From positions 1,152,605 through 1,216,604 of the forward strand of contig CM030945.1 in assembly GCA_018136815.1 (NCBI GenBank): 64,000 nt of DNA, in the 5' to 3' direction. The translations under genes and the position numbers were made by a program. Below the pieces are notes generated by a model. The model did not search any database. It saw only the letters and a list, made by a program, of their open reading frames with translations, and had not been told where the DNA came from. Source of the stretch: Isochrysis galbana. Its lineage: Eukaryota; Haptophyta; Isochrysidales; Isochrysidaceae. Of the stretch, positions 1-11,450 are shown in pieces (the stretch's first letter is position 1; every line of letters starts with the position of its first letter).

Positions 1-901
1 GTACGCGCTCACAATTACAATCGAACAGTTCCCCGTGTTGCCACTGACGCACAAGACACACAGATTCGGATTCCCCATGGTCTCAAGTCCAGGTTTGCAG
101 GTTTTGGTCTCGAAATTTGCGATTCGAATTTTGTTTTTGCTGTTACTATAATTGTTGGCTCGTTTAAGGTAATAAACCGGCATGACTTCGACTTCTCGTT
201 CTGCAGTCGCTCTGCGAGACTCTCTCTCTCTCTCTCTCTCTCTCTCCGTCCGCCTCTCCTCGGCCGACGGCAAGAAGATTCGTCCAAAACATTCTCCGGT
301 CCCAAGATATCTCGTGGGGGGTCTCTCCGCGCTCCGCGAGGGAAAGGACGCGATCTCGCTCCGAGATCGGCCCTTCTGACCGCTCGGCTGCACCGCTGTC
401 TCGTCTCTCTTCCCTCTCTTCTCCTCTGCTGGGAGGAATTGTCCCTTTGGGAAAGATTGGCCCTTTTTGTTGGCCAAGTTGCAACTTGCTTTTCCGGGTT
501 TGTTTATCGTATGATTCCGGAGTGTTTACGTTAGTTTTCTGAGCCCAAGGACTTTGGTTTTTGGTTTCTTGTGAGTGATTTTTGTAGCAACTTCGTCGAG
601 TCCCACCGTGTTCCCAAGCGAGTCCCCCCCGAGTTCCCGAGTCTATACCCCGAGTCAACGAGTCAATACAAGTCAAGCACGCGCCTGAGCCACCCCCAGT
701 CGCCTGCCACCACCTCCCACAAGCCTCCTTCCGCACTTCCGCGCCCACCGTGCTCCGTGCGTGCGTCGTGCGTCGATCACCATGCCCGTAGTCACCCCCG
801 AGGAAAGCTCCATGAGCTCCCCACAAGAACCGCGTTCCGCGCTAGCTGCCGGCGCGCCCTCGCAGGCAATCTCCAAGAGTGAGATCAGCCTTGCTCTGAC
901 A
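1..901 (+). repeat. LTR of a Ty3/gypsy element, cut by the window edge
   Basis: This segment aligns by eye with the LTRs at 11451-12850 and 25631-27029 and ends at the same terminal ...GCTCTGACA. It carries the same 3' ORF start (ATG at 782) and an internal CT microsatellite near 219-247. Its middle differs: the long GC-rich block present in the other LTRs is replaced by a different, shorter stretch at about 375-505. It is therefore a variant or recombinant LTR of the same family. The left end lies outside the window, so solo LTR versus full element cannot be decided. It abuts a truncated family A repeat exactly at 902, which suggests the LTR inserted into that repeat. Confidence 0.85.
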
Positions 902-1271
902 CAGCTGCCCCTGGCGACCCCTGGCTGGAGGCTCCTGGAGGCCAGCTCTGGGGGCAGAGGAGGCTCGGGCTGGGCCCTGGCCTCCCCTGCCTCTCCCTCG
1001 CTGGCGCTCCTGAGCCTCTGGGGCCCCCAATCTGCACCTGTCTGCCTGTCGACCAGGGGGGGAGGGGGGGTTGGAGCGATGGGCTGGCCACGACAGGCTA
1101 GGGCGCGCGAGGCAGGCGAGCCTGCCAGGGAGAGAGTGGGTCAGTAGGGCAGTGGCCTCCTGGCAAGCCATCAGGCGTGCCAGGAGGATGGGTGGTTCCT
1201 CCCCCATGGCAGGGGAGGAGTGGAGAGAGGGGGGGGCTCGTGCCCCCCCATGGGTCAACCAAGTATAAACT
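902..1271 (-). repeat. Family A retroposon, copy 1 (truncated by the LTR)
   Basis: This is GC-rich dispersed sequence matching the copies near 33.4, 45.0, 49.4 and 58.4 kb. On the minus strand it starts with the family's 5' stem-loop (CAACTAAG...CTTGGTTG, 1250-1271), followed by a G-run/C-run hairpin. The far end is cut at 902 by the LTR junction. It has no convincing protein. The ORF on the minus strand recurs in other copies but is low-complexity. Confidence 0.8.
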
Positions 1272-1973
1272 TAGTTGAGTCGAATCTCAGTCGAAATAAG
1301 CTGCAAAATTTGGGTCAAGGGAAGCGAAATATCGAAACAAAATTTTGGTGGGTCTCAAACGAAACTCTGGCTTGACCCAAAGTCTTCCATTGCCAGTGCC
1401 AATGCCAAGCGGCGGCACGGCGGCACGCGATGCGGATGCGGCTCGCTTGTAACTTGTAACGCTTGTACCTGGTCCGACTGGGTGTCCCCTCGCGAACGCT
1501 TCGGGGACATGGGTGTGTCCATGGGCAGATCGCCCGCGCTGGCCACCTGGGCGGCGGGAGAGGAGGGGAGCGGCGCGCACTCCTTGACCCTTGACCAATG
1601 TCCCTATATCCTATCGTTTTAACTTTAACCATAGTTGATTGTAAGAACTTTATACGGGGTATGTATGGCACACACTCGCGCCGGTCTGTCCGACGGGGGC
1701 CCACCGCGCGCGCAGTCTCGCCTCTCCTCCTCTGCTCCGCCTCTCGCTCCACTCGTGCGCCACCTTCCCTGAAATTGAGCCGCGCCTTTGCCTTATTCCT
1801 CGCTTTCCTTCACGTTGCTCCTGCCTCAGCGCATTGCTCGGCTGACCAAACGAAGAGAGAAAGAGGGGGTGGGACAAAAGAGCACCTACTGCTGCCACCG
1901 CTGGGCGCTGCACGCCACCATTCCGCTGTGCCCGCGCGCCGCGCGCGCGTTCCTCCGCTGTCCACACACGCGA
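1272..1973. other. Intergenic, upstream of the Thg1-like gene
   Basis: No gene is seen. It contains an 11-bp inverted repeat (TTTGGGTCAAG near 1309-1319 and its complement near 1371-1381) and pyrimidine-rich stretches before the next gene's start. Confidence 0.4.
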
Positions 1974-3080
1974 ATGAACAGTGGGCGGAGTAAGCGGGTG
2001 CGGCCGCACGAAGGGTTGCTGCTTGGCGAACAGATGAAGGGGTACGAGGATGAGACATGCAGTGCGATCGCGGACCTCTCGCGCCCATGTGTCATCCGGC
2101 TCGACGGACACTGCTTCCACACATTCACACGCGGCTTTCGCCGCCCGTATGACGAGCGAATCCATCGTGCGATGGTTGCTACTGCCACCGACCTGCTCGA
2201 GCGCTTTGGCGCCGCGACGGTGCGCTCGCCACCCCGCCGAGACTGCTTGTTGCAACTGGCCACCATCCCACGTGCATGCGCGCACACTCATGCAGGCCTA
2301 CACCGAGTCCGACGAGATTTCGCTACTCTTCCCGCCGAGCCAGCCCGATACTCCTTCGCTCCCCTTCAACGGGCGCGTGCAGAAGGTAGTCTCCGTCACG
2401 GCCGGCTACGCGTCGGCGCGCTTCAACAAGCACATCTCCGCACAGAGCTTCGAGGCACCGGCTGACGCAGTGCTCGTCGAGCGCATTATGCGCTCCGAGG
2501 CCCACTTTGACGCGCGCGTCTTTGCGCTGACAGATGAAGGCACGCTCGCCCACGCGCGTGTCAACGCGGCCGTCGCGGAGCGGAGCTCTGCGCCCGACGC
2601 CTGCCGTCCCCCCGTTTCGGTACGCAGGCACACTGATCGACTACATGCGTTGGCGCGCACTGATGGACTGCCGCCGCAACTCAATCTCGATGCTGGCCCA
2701 GGCCCACTTCGCCCCCGAGCGACTGCATGCGGTCGAGGCGCAGCATGTGCTGCGTATGCTGCGTGAGGAGAAGGGCATCGAGTGGGAGGACGAGCCGGCC
2801 TTTTTTCGATTCGGTGTGGCGTCCTGTCCCCCTCGCCCCCTCCTCACCAACTACTGCGCGAGGCGCACCTGATCGGGCTGGCCCCGCCGTCTGCTCTGTA
2901 GGCACGTACGTGAAGAAGGAGCAGTACCTAAAGGAGGCCTTCAACCCGCTTAAGCAGGTTGCAGTCACCGCCACGCGCACGCGGCCGGCCGCTCGCTCTT
3001 TTGAATTCAAGCCCGCTCAGGCGGCTGCCTACTTGCTCACGCGCTTCTGGCCGGGCGAAGGGCCGGGCCCGGGCGTGTGA
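1974..3080 (+). CDS. Thg1-like 3'-5' polymerase (tRNA-His guanylyltransferase family)
   Basis: The product adds or repairs nucleotides at tRNA 5' ends in the 3'-5' direction, using a polymerase-like palm and two metal ions. The proposed exons are 1974-2219, 2296-2539, 2628-2813 and 2902-3080, giving about 284 residues, near the family's usual length. The metal-binding motif RLDGHCFHTF (Asp44) and the motif TESDE (Asp88, Glu89, just after intron 1) are intact. Further family blocks follow: GYASARFN, FDAR, YMRWRALMDCRRNSI, AQAHF, and PAFFR joined to GTYVKKEQY across intron 3. The text after ATG 2031 (MKGYEDE...) resembles the bacterial/phage TLP branch more than eukaryotic Thg1, so the start may be 2031 rather than 1974. 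Introns 1 and 3 are GT-AG. Intron 2 (2540-2627) appears to be GC-AG. The family call is firm; the TLP subtype is inference. Confidence 0.88.
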
Positions 3081-4601
3081 GCTGTTTGAGCTGGTAAGGC
3101 GCAAGCGCGCGAGTTCGGGGCATATTCGCACCTTTCCCGGTGCGCTCGCTGGTCTTGTTTTCGAAATTCAGTGCATTCGATGGTCTTGTTTGCGAGATCC
3201 CATTGTTGATGTGTAGCGACACCGCGCGTGGCTGCTACGTGTGCGTTATGGAGGGCGCTTGGCGCCATTAGTGGCAAGCGTTTGGGCTTTTCTTCGAACG
3301 TGGCGGCTCAGCATCCAGCGCAGCAGCATGGCCTGCGCTCATGCTATGTGCAGTTGTCATCGGCAGGCGCTTGTGGCTATCGGCGACTGCGCCGACGAGC
3401 TCATCGACAGACGCCAACGCAACAGAATTCGCTTGGACTTAGGTGCTAGCACTCATTGCTGTCATGTTGCATTCATGCGGCTCGCTTAGGCGCCGTTAGC
3501 CGGCACGCCATTTGCCGATGCTTAGATTTTCGAAAAACCATATCTGATTGCGGTGCGACAAGGACACCAGACCTGTTACGGGTAGGGGGAGTCCGTCCCG
3601 CCACGTTCGAGAGGCCGGGCTTACACCCCCCTCCCACCCGTCGCGGCCCTCCGAGGATCCGTTTCGGCCGAAGACCCATCGCGGCGCCCCTCTCTCTCCC
3701 TTCCGGTATCCTCAGGAGGTCGCCACTCCGCAGCTGCGGGGGGGGGAGCTCTCGCGTTTCTCTGTGCAGCCCCTAGGTTCCCCCTCCATGTTTCTTACCC
3801 GGTCCCGCCCCGTTCATTTCCTTGGCTGTGTTCCCGCGTTCTCCCCGTCGTTGCTACCGCTTTTCCCGCTCCCGTCCCTCGCTCCGATGTCCGACTTCCT
3901 TGACCCTCTTCCCTGTGACACTCCTGCGTGCTATGCCTCCCCGTGTGCCGGGCCGTCTGGCGTCCCGCCTGGGCCTTCCCCATCCCCAGCCCATGCCCAC
4001 GGCCTGCGCCCGACGTCTGCCCCCGCCCTCCTCGTCGCCCCCCGCCCCGCCCGCGCAATAGGGTTCAAAATCCAACCAGTAAAGATCCACAGCTCCATCC
4101 GCACCACCACTCCACCAACAAGACCCGAATATGATCCAGGCGAGGGGGGCAATCTGATTGTGGAGGGTGGGGCGGCTTATTACGCCTTAGCGGGTGGGTG
4201 GCATAGGAAGGGGGGGGGGGAGCTTGCCGTGGCAGGCCGTCCTGTCTTCTGAGAGTTTAGTCCTGGCCACTTGTCGCACGGCGGCCTCATAAAAATCATA
4301 AACGAAAGCTTAATCAGCGGGATATGGTGCGGCCTAGCAACCAGCAGAGCGCGCGGCATGGCCAATAGCGTGCGCAATGGCAATGGCGCGCAGTAGTCTT
4401 AGCGCTGTGACTAGCCTGCCGTTGCGGCGAAGAGGAGGAGCAAGCCAATACGCGCATGGCCCCGCTCGTGCATTAGAGTACAGCGCGCGCGCTCTCTCTC
4501 GCAAACCTACCCTCTACTGATGGTCCTTGCAGCCACTGATGGATACAAGCAAGAAAGCACCAGTGGGAGTGGCGATGGTGGCGCCTGTGTAATCGCCACC
4601 G
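3081..4601. other. Intergenic between the Thg1-like and TLC genes
   Basis: No supportable gene is seen. Long ORFs near 3548-4252 are C- and P-rich with no family motifs. The stretch includes G-runs near 3739 and 4209 and GC-rich low-complexity sequence. Confidence 0.4.
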
Positions 4602-5714
4602 CTACTCCGCCTTGCGAACGAAGCCAAGCTGTCTGGCCGTCTTGCGCAGCAGGAAAACGAACCAGTAATAGTGGAGGCCGGCGAGCGTAACGAGCGGCCC
4701 CACGTACAAAAAGTACGCCACCGCGAGAGCGGGTGTCCCCATAAAGCTCAACGTCTCCCTCAGGTGGCCCGTCTCGAAGAGTGCCGAGCCGACCAGGTAG
4801 CGCGGAAAGACGTAGAGGCGGAGTGCGGCCCACGAGAGCAGGGTGGCGATGACGGAGGCATACAGCGCGCGATCCCAGCCAAGCGCCTGGCAAAGGCGGA
4901 TGGCGTCTATGGGCAGATCGGTGACGTCATGCAAGAAGAGGATGGCAGCGCCCACACGCGCAAAGCCGTATCGGAATGCGGCAAGCATCACCACGCTACC
5001 GGGCGCAAGGCGGAAAGGTGAGGTGATGGTTGGATTGCACATGAGATGGGCGGACGATGTGGGGTGGCGCAACGCATGCGGCGGCGCAAGCAAGCATTGC
5101 CGCGCGAAGGAAGCCGTGTCTCCCTTCCTGCCTCCCCCGGCTCCTCACATTGTGGACATATGGTGTATTAGCATTGGCGTGTCGCGGTTGGTGGGATCGC
5201 GCGCCAGGCGGTAGAGCAAGTGCAGGCACGATTCGCTCGTCAGCGCTAGCTCAATAACGTAATACCACCAGAGCGCCGGAGAGAGGGCCGGCTGCAGGAA
5301 CTCCCAGAATTGCCGCCTGTCCGTGAGCCAGCCAGCAGCCTCGGTACGCAGGAAGAGGGCAAAGTAGCTGGTGAGCACCACGTGGTAGCATGTGAAGTAG
5401 ACAATGTCGCCGAAGCGTGGCCAGTCGACAGTGTGCACACGATCCCGCGTCACCAGCGCGCGCCCTGCCGCGATGGCCGCCCTGCGCACTAGCCAGTGCA
5501 TGAGCGCGGTGGCCGCCGCGAGATAGAGCACCGGCCACAGAGCGCTCAGAGGCTCGTGTGCGGCAATGAGCGCGTGGCCGTAGGGGTAATCGGGAAGGAT
5601 GCGCCAGGCGCCAGCGGCGTAGCCCTGACGCATTTGCTCCAAGGCCTCCCAACCGTCGTCCCCTCGCCCCAGCCAGCGCGCCAGCAGATTGCCCAGCGGA
5701 CGGCTCGCGCGCAT
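4602..5714 (-). CDS. TLC-domain protein, ceramide synthase (LAG1/CerS)-like
   Basis: The likely role is acylation of a sphingoid base to ceramide in the ER membrane. The proposed exons on the minus strand are 5714-5149 and 4995-4602, with a GT-AG intron at 4996-5148, giving about 319 residues. The Lag1 motif is rebuilt exactly across the splice: IHHMST (His184, His185) is followed about 25 residues later by FLHDVTD (His211, Asp212, Asp215). Several hydrophobic segments flank it: LWPVLYLAAATALM, VYFTCYHVVLTSYFALFL, LWWYYVIELAL, and ALAVAYFLYVGPLVTLAGL near the C-terminus. I chose the ATG at 5714 because upstream codons read through a CT/GA repeat at about 5730-5756. No homeobox domain is visible. 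TRAM/CLN8-type TLC proteins are alternatives, but the paired His and HD motif favour ceramide synthase. Confidence 0.82.
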
Positions 5715-6781
5715 CGGGGGCGAGCTCTCTCTCTCTCTCTCTCTCTTTCCCCCTCCCCTTTTCCTCTCTCTTCCCAATCTCTCTTCATTCTCATATACTC
5801 AGTACATATCTCTGTCTTCCTCTCACATAATACTTTAAATGCCCAGCACGGTGAGATGTTTAATTTTCTAGTGAGAGTTAGTACCGCTACTGCCACTAGC
5901 CCTGTACTAGGTACCCCTCGTTGCCAAAAGTTTGACGTTCTATTTTTGGAAAGTGCCGGCAGGACTCCCGCTTTCATCGGGCTGATCCGACACATTTGGC
6001 CTAGCCACTATGCGGGCTGCCACAGGGCTCCCACAGGTGAGACAGAACCGCAGGCACACTGCCCTGCCAGCGTTGCTCCGTCGCGCACGCGTCGTTCTCA
6101 CACGACCGTCGCAGCAGGTGGAGTGGGCCCAAAACGGCTGTACAAAAGTCTAACAATAGCGCGAGGCGAGGCGAGAGGAGTAGGAGTAGGGGCTCTGGTG
6201 GACCGGGAGGGAGAGGGAGTCGCGAGGCCATGGTGGCACATTATCTTGGACCACTGCCGGAACACTGCCGTGGCCGGTGAGCAGTTCTCGACGCCCTCGC
6301 CCACCGCCCACCATCCCTCTGCTGAGCTGCCTCTGTTCCTTCGTCTCCCACTCACTCACTGTAGGGAGCGCTCATACACTTCACGAGATGGCGCGACATG
6401 TGTGTAGCGCGGGGCGCTCGCCGCCGGTGTACATCTGCTCTCAGTAGCAGGTGCGTGCCCGCTGTGCCGAATAATGTGGGACAAACTTTATGGTTGGCAT
6501 CATATCAACACTCCACACAACCTCTCACTCCACGAAAGCGCAATCGTGCATTCCTCACCCATCACAGCCCGCGAGGGTCACAACAGCATGAGTCCAGCAA
6601 CACTGCACACGTGCCGCCGGCTGCACATCGCACTCACACGTATAGGGCTGCACTTTTAGCTGCATTGCCGCCCACCACGAGCCCGCTGCTACGTGCACTT
6701 GCCTCATGCCGTCACTCTTGCACCACGCAGTACGCACTGTAGATGACTCATCGCTCACACCGCCCTCCCACACCACCTCGG
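5715..6781. other. Intergenic, with a CT microsatellite at 5730-5756
   Basis: The CT repeat sits directly upstream of the TLC gene start (GA on the coding strand). The rest shows no gene motif. The ORFs are short and mutually overlapping. Confidence 0.4.
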
Positions 6782-6868
6782 TCAGGCAGCTGGAGCGGCG
6801 CCGGTGGCTTCGCCGTCATCGGGAAACATGTAGTTCAGCAAGTCCTTGTTGAGCCACGACTTCTTGAT
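6782..6868 (-). CDS. Possible terminal exon of an unidentified gene
   Basis: On the minus strand an AG acceptor at 6869-6870 is followed by 28 codons reading IKKSWLNKDLLNYMFPDDGE... and then a TGA stop. The text is balanced in composition, unlike its surroundings, but no upstream exon was found. Family A sequence begins a few hundred bases upstream. It may be the remnant of a gene or chance. I do not recognise it. Confidence 0.2.
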   Translation of the reverse strand: MKKSWLNKDLLNYMFPDDGEATGAAPAA

Positions 6869-7189
6869 CTCGTGTGGTGAGAGTGGCGCAGTGATTGTGG
6901 CTGTGTGAGTGGGGTGAGACTCAAAGGAATGTTGAACACCTCGGGTGCAAGAACGACGAGCACAACACCGGCCCCAGAGGCCCAACCCAACAAACACCAA
7001 CACAAAAATGGGCCAACACAATGTACAACCCGCACAAAACTCTTGAGAGGGAACGACAGCGCCGTAGACACACTGAGCCCTTTGGGCCCTAGAGAAACAA
7101 GACTACACAAGAGACTAACCTTGCCTCCCTCCACGGCCACACAGGACACAGGTGGCCCTCCTCGACGAAGACCTCGAGCCAGAACGTAG

Positions 7190-7706
7190 AGTGGGGGCCC
7201 CAGAGGCCCAGGAACGCTAGCGAGGGAGAGGCAGGGGAGGCCAGGGCCCTGCCCCAGCCTCCTCTGCCCCCTGAGCTGGCCTCCAGGATCCTCCGGGGGT
7301 CGCCAGAGCCAGAGGGCAGCTGGAGGCCTGCTGCAGGCTGCAGGCGCGCCCATCGCGCGTGCCGCGTAGTAAGAGACCAGAGAGGGGGGAGAGAGCGCGG
7401 AGAAGGAGGTGGGCGCGAGTGAGAGCTCCGCCCACCGAAAAATATGTAAGTCCCGCGCTTGCTTACAGGATAAGTCGGGGCTGAGGCCGCCGCCTACCCG
7501 GGGCACAGGAGTAAGGGGGGGAAAGATCACCCGGGGCCCGGGGGGGGGGGGCGTGGGGCCAGCCGGACCATATCTAAGCCATTCACCCCTATCCCTAGTA
7601 GTGTACGGGGGGATTCGTCTGATGGCGGGGGGGAAAGGGCCGGGGGAGGGGGGGTGTAGAAAGTTTCCTGCGTTAAAGTAGTGGGTCCACGGCCGCATGT
7701 GCGGTA
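7190..7706 (+). repeat. Family A retroposon, copy 2 (5'-truncated)
   Basis: It matches the 3' two-thirds of the 33.4-kb and 58.4-kb copies, including the block AAATATGTAAGTCCCGC and the typical 3' end GTGCGGTAAGAATATTATAA. The 5' stem-loop end is missing. Confidence 0.75.
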
Positions 7707-8238
7707 AGAATATTATAAGGTAAAAATAGTTGTATTTTACACTAATATTGCACCGGCTGCGGCAACGGAGATGGCGAATGGGAGCAAAGTGTCTGCGAGA
7801 CGCGCGGCGACAAGCGTCGGTGGCCTGCGCAGTATGCGCACCGCATAGCACGCGGTAGAGCGTGAGGGAGAGGAAGGTGGAAGTGGGGTTGAGTGAGTAG
7901 GCGTATCGGTAGGTGTGGGGTGCCCACGCAGATGATGATGTCAGCTTCCGTTAGGCTTCACCTCACTTCGAAGACGTTACTCACGTTGATTGACAGCTGC
8001 CTATCTTGGCATGGTGATGTGGCGTCGTCCAAAGAACGCATAGTGCGGGACACGGGAGATCGGGGATAGCATGTACCTATACAATAGTGAGATGATAGTG
8101 ATGATCACATAGCTACGACGCAGCTGTTCTTCAAGTCGGTCGAAATTAGTGGTAGCGGTGGCCGGGCGTGTAACTAGCAAGTTCCTGACTTCACGGACTC
8201 TGCACGATAGCATGTTCGAGCGAGCTCGCCTCCCTCAC
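7707..8238. other. Intergenic
   Basis: Nothing recognisable is seen. The AT content is higher than in the flanks and only short ORFs occur. Confidence 0.35.
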
Positions 8239-8838
8239 TTACGGTCGCACCATGACGCTAACGGGCACCTGGGGTGCTCTGCGTGTGGATTTGGCCGTCA
8301 CCGTTGGCTTTGTTCGGAGCGACTGCGGAGTCCCGTGGGCGACTCTCCTCCTATTATCGGATGGCTTTCCCGACTCTCCCGGGTCCGCCCAGCTATAGTC
8401 ACGCATGCAGCATGCAGGTTGAAAGACGAAGCCGCTGCAGCAGCCTTCGAGGGATCCCGAATCCTTTGGCACATTCAGGAGAACGCGATCCCCGCTCGCG
8501 TCTAGCGGAGCAGACGCAACGAACGTAAAGCGATGGTCGAAGAAGTAGAAACAGCTGGGCGGCCTGCGAGCCAAATCGTTACAATGCTTACACGTCGTTT
8601 TCAGCGTGAGGCGCGCACAACAGCAGTTACAAGGGCCGCAGGGGTATCCCATGACGTGCGCTGCGACTCGTTGCGTCGGCTCTCCGTGGGGCCCAACCGA
8701 GACTCCGCACTGCGCACAGCGATTAAAGTATACGTAGCGTCCCTCCTTATGGAAGGCCCCATCAAAGTGCCCCGTGCCTCGCGCATGCACAAAACGCCAG
8801 CAGGGCAGACCCTCACAGAACGGATCGCCCGGCTGCAT
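8239..8838 (-). CDS. Hypothetical Cys-rich protein with a duplicated domain
   Basis: A 199-codon minus-strand ORF begins MQPGDPFCEGLPCW and has paired cysteines in a zinc-ribbon-like spacing: NRCAQCG, then PCGPCNCCC, then TCKHC. The first about 80 codons recur on the plus strand at 38945-39220 with indels, although the Cys-rich core keeps its frame. I do not recognise a family. It could be a genuine gene whose 5' part was duplicated, or a repeat-borne ORF. Splicing is not resolved, and the C-terminal half looks less protein-like. Confidence 0.35.
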   Translation of the reverse strand: MQPGDPFCEGLPCWRFVHARGTGHFDGAFHKEGRYVYFNRCAQCGVSVGPHGEPTQRVAAHVMGYPCGPCNCCCARLTLKTTCKHCNDLARRPPSCFYFFDHRFTFVASAPLDASGDRVLLNVPKDSGSLEGCCSGFVFQPACCMRDYSWADPGESGKPSDNRRRVAHGTPQSLRTKPTVTAKSTRRAPQVPVSVMVRP

Positions 8839-8895
8839 TCAAACCGCGTCGGGGGACGGTCGGCCTCGGCCGCCTCGCCAGCGGCTTGAACTGGG
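8592..8895 (-). repeat. Family B duplicated segment, copy 1
   Basis: This segment matches 38895-39212 on the opposite strand, starting at a shared AAGCCGCTGGCGAGGCGG. The copies differ by an insertion of about 8 nt and another of about 6 nt near the middle, plus a few substitutions. Confidence 0.8.
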
Positions 8896-9026
8896 CGGGA
8901 ATCTTCTCTCTTCTCTGTCTTCCCCTCCCCTCTCTCTCCTATCCCCTTCCCCCCCCTCTCCCGAAGCTTGGCCCGCCTCCAGCCTCCCCCCCCCTCCCAC
9001 ACTCCCTCCTCCTTCTTCACGCTCCC

Positions 9027-9690
<664 letters not shown>

Positions 9691-9882
9691 TCACTTTGCT
9701 CTTTGCTCCCCCCTGGCGGCGCCTCCTCGCTCCGCGCCGTCCCCTCCTCTCCGCTCCCTGCTCGCCTACTCTTTCCCCGCCACCCCCTCCCTCCCCCGCC
9801 CCGCCCCGCCCCGCCACCCTCCACTCCCAATCTGGTGCAGGCTCTGTCTCCCCCCCCCCCCCCCCCACGCCCAACCAACACG

Positions 9883-10737
9883 ATGCGCCTCGTCCAGCAG
9901 GCTTCACTCCTCATCGCAATCTGCTCATTCTGCGCACCGGCGGTCGGACTGGCTGCGCCACCGCACCTCTCTCGTGCATCCCTACGCAAGCCACGGATCC
10001 CGTTACCGCCAGCCATGCTCACACCCACCGCGGCCGTCTCATGGGTCAGCGGCAGCGTGCTATTGGGGGCGAGCGGTGCCGTCTTTGTTGTGCCCAACCT
10101 GAAGCCGTGGTACGAGAGCTTGAAGAAGCCGACATGGAGCCCGCCCAACTGGCTTTTTGCACCGGTGCGCACGCGAGTAGTGAAGATCACGCCGGCTGCC
10201 GCTTTCGCAGTAATCCGAGCCACAACGTTGCAGGTGTGGACGACTCTCTACGCCCTCATTGGTCTGGCGTGCGCCCGCACCTTTGGCACACGGCCGCTCG
10301 CGCAACAGCGAGCCTTCTACATCTTTGGCGTGCACGCCCTCCTCAACCTCGCTTGGTCTCCCATCTTTTTCGGTGCGTCAAGCCTACCCTGCGCACACCT
10401 CTAACCGGGCCTGCTTGCGATGCGTTCCGCTGACGGATCGCCGCGCTCTAAAATTCAGCAAATTGTAGCGCTCTGATTCAGCAAATTGTAGCGCCCTGAC
10501 GCGGCAAATTGTAGCTTCTTGGCATTACATCGGCACACATTCGTGATTCCTGCAGGCGCACATCTTCTGGGCCCAGGCTTCGTCACTTCACTCTTGCTCC
10601 TTGTCGCCGCCTCGGCAACAGCCCTGGAATTTGCTCGTGTTGCCGGCACGGCGACTTCTCTTTTGCTTGTGCCCTACCTCGCCTGGCTCTCATATGCCAC
10701 GGTCCTAAATCTGCGCCTGTGGCAGCTCAACAAGTGA
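9883..10737 (+). CDS. TspO/MBR family (translocator protein) membrane protein
   Basis: TspO proteins are five-helix membrane proteins that bind porphyrins and sterols, typically in the mitochondrial outer membrane or a plastid/ER membrane. The proposed exons are 9883-10164, 10234-10372 and 10556-10737, giving about 200 residues. Family signatures are WYESLKKPTWSPPNW, then after intron 1 VWTTLYALIG, then LNLAWSPIFFG. After intron 2 come the last helices, ending in LLVPYLAWLSYATVLN and WQLN. Intron 1 (69 nt) is GT-AG, in frame and free of stops, so an unspliced reading also exists. It would insert 23 foreign residues in a conserved block, so splicing is the better model. The N-terminus is hydrophobic (LLIAICSFCAPAVG) and about 45 residues longer than the core, consistent with a targeting sequence. 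Intron 2 contains three near-repeats of GCAAATTGTAGC. Confidence 0.9.
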
Positions 10738-11450
10738 GGCGGCGCATGGCATCTCCGTTGATGGGTGAATGTGGGTCTTCCACATTCGCGCCTCCTCACA
10801 GGCTGCGCACTCGGCAATTAGCCATGCATAGAATCTTTTAACACAGTGGTAACTTGATGATGGTCTAGGATCGTCGGCATCTTGGAGGACGCCGCTGAGA
10901 GTTCTAGCGCTCATGTGCGCCACATAGCAATGTGAACACGATGGCGGCGCATGGACAGCCACTGATTGGCCGCACCGAGCTGCACGTGCTCCTTGTGAAT
11001 GCATACTCCCCTCTACCCTTCCTTTGCTTGATCTGGCGTTCGTCTTAGTCACAGGTAGTAGGTAGCCTTTGTGGGCGATAGCCAACGGTGTACAGAGCAA
11101 TAATAATAATAAAACATCTGAAGATTCAGGCTACAGGCTACTACCGCTAGCTACAAAGGACACATACTCACGGTACTGACTCACACCATCGCCTATATCC
11201 TATACCCCAGTATACGCACTCCCTTACAGCCTACCCCCTGCATTCCTTTGTCTTTGGTATCTGGGGGGGGGGGGAGGCGTGCACTACGTCGGGCCAAGTG
11301 CACGGCGTTGGCTGGGACGGACCTGCTCCTGGGTGTTCCTGTGGCAAAACAAACGTGAACGCCTGTTGCATGTGACACTTCGTACCTTGGGGCAGGCCGG
11401 CCGCCAATTCTTTTAGTAGTAGAAGTTTTTCTGCAAGTTTGGGTGGGTTG
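10738..11450. other. Intergenic up to the LTR element
   Basis: No gene is seen. It contains a short AATAATAATAATAA run near 11101, a G-run near 11262, and near 11236-11300 a short stretch similar to sequences near 44.46 and 58.22 kb (CCTTTGTCTTTGGT...). The insertion target GGTTG is at 11446-11450. Confidence 0.4.

Noticed and set aside
842-1258. Minus-strand 138-codon ORF beginning inside the LTR-adjacent repeat
   Set aside because: It lies across family A copy 1 and the LTR end. The recurring part belongs to the repeat, and the join is an accident of insertion.
3540-3620. Possible tRNA-Asn-like text (GCGGTGCGACAAGG...CTGTTAC)
   Set aside because: No pairing T-arm or acceptor stem could be built.
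3548-4252. 234-codon ORF
   Set aside because: Pro/Arg-rich, overlapped by ORFs in other frames, with no motif; composition-driven.
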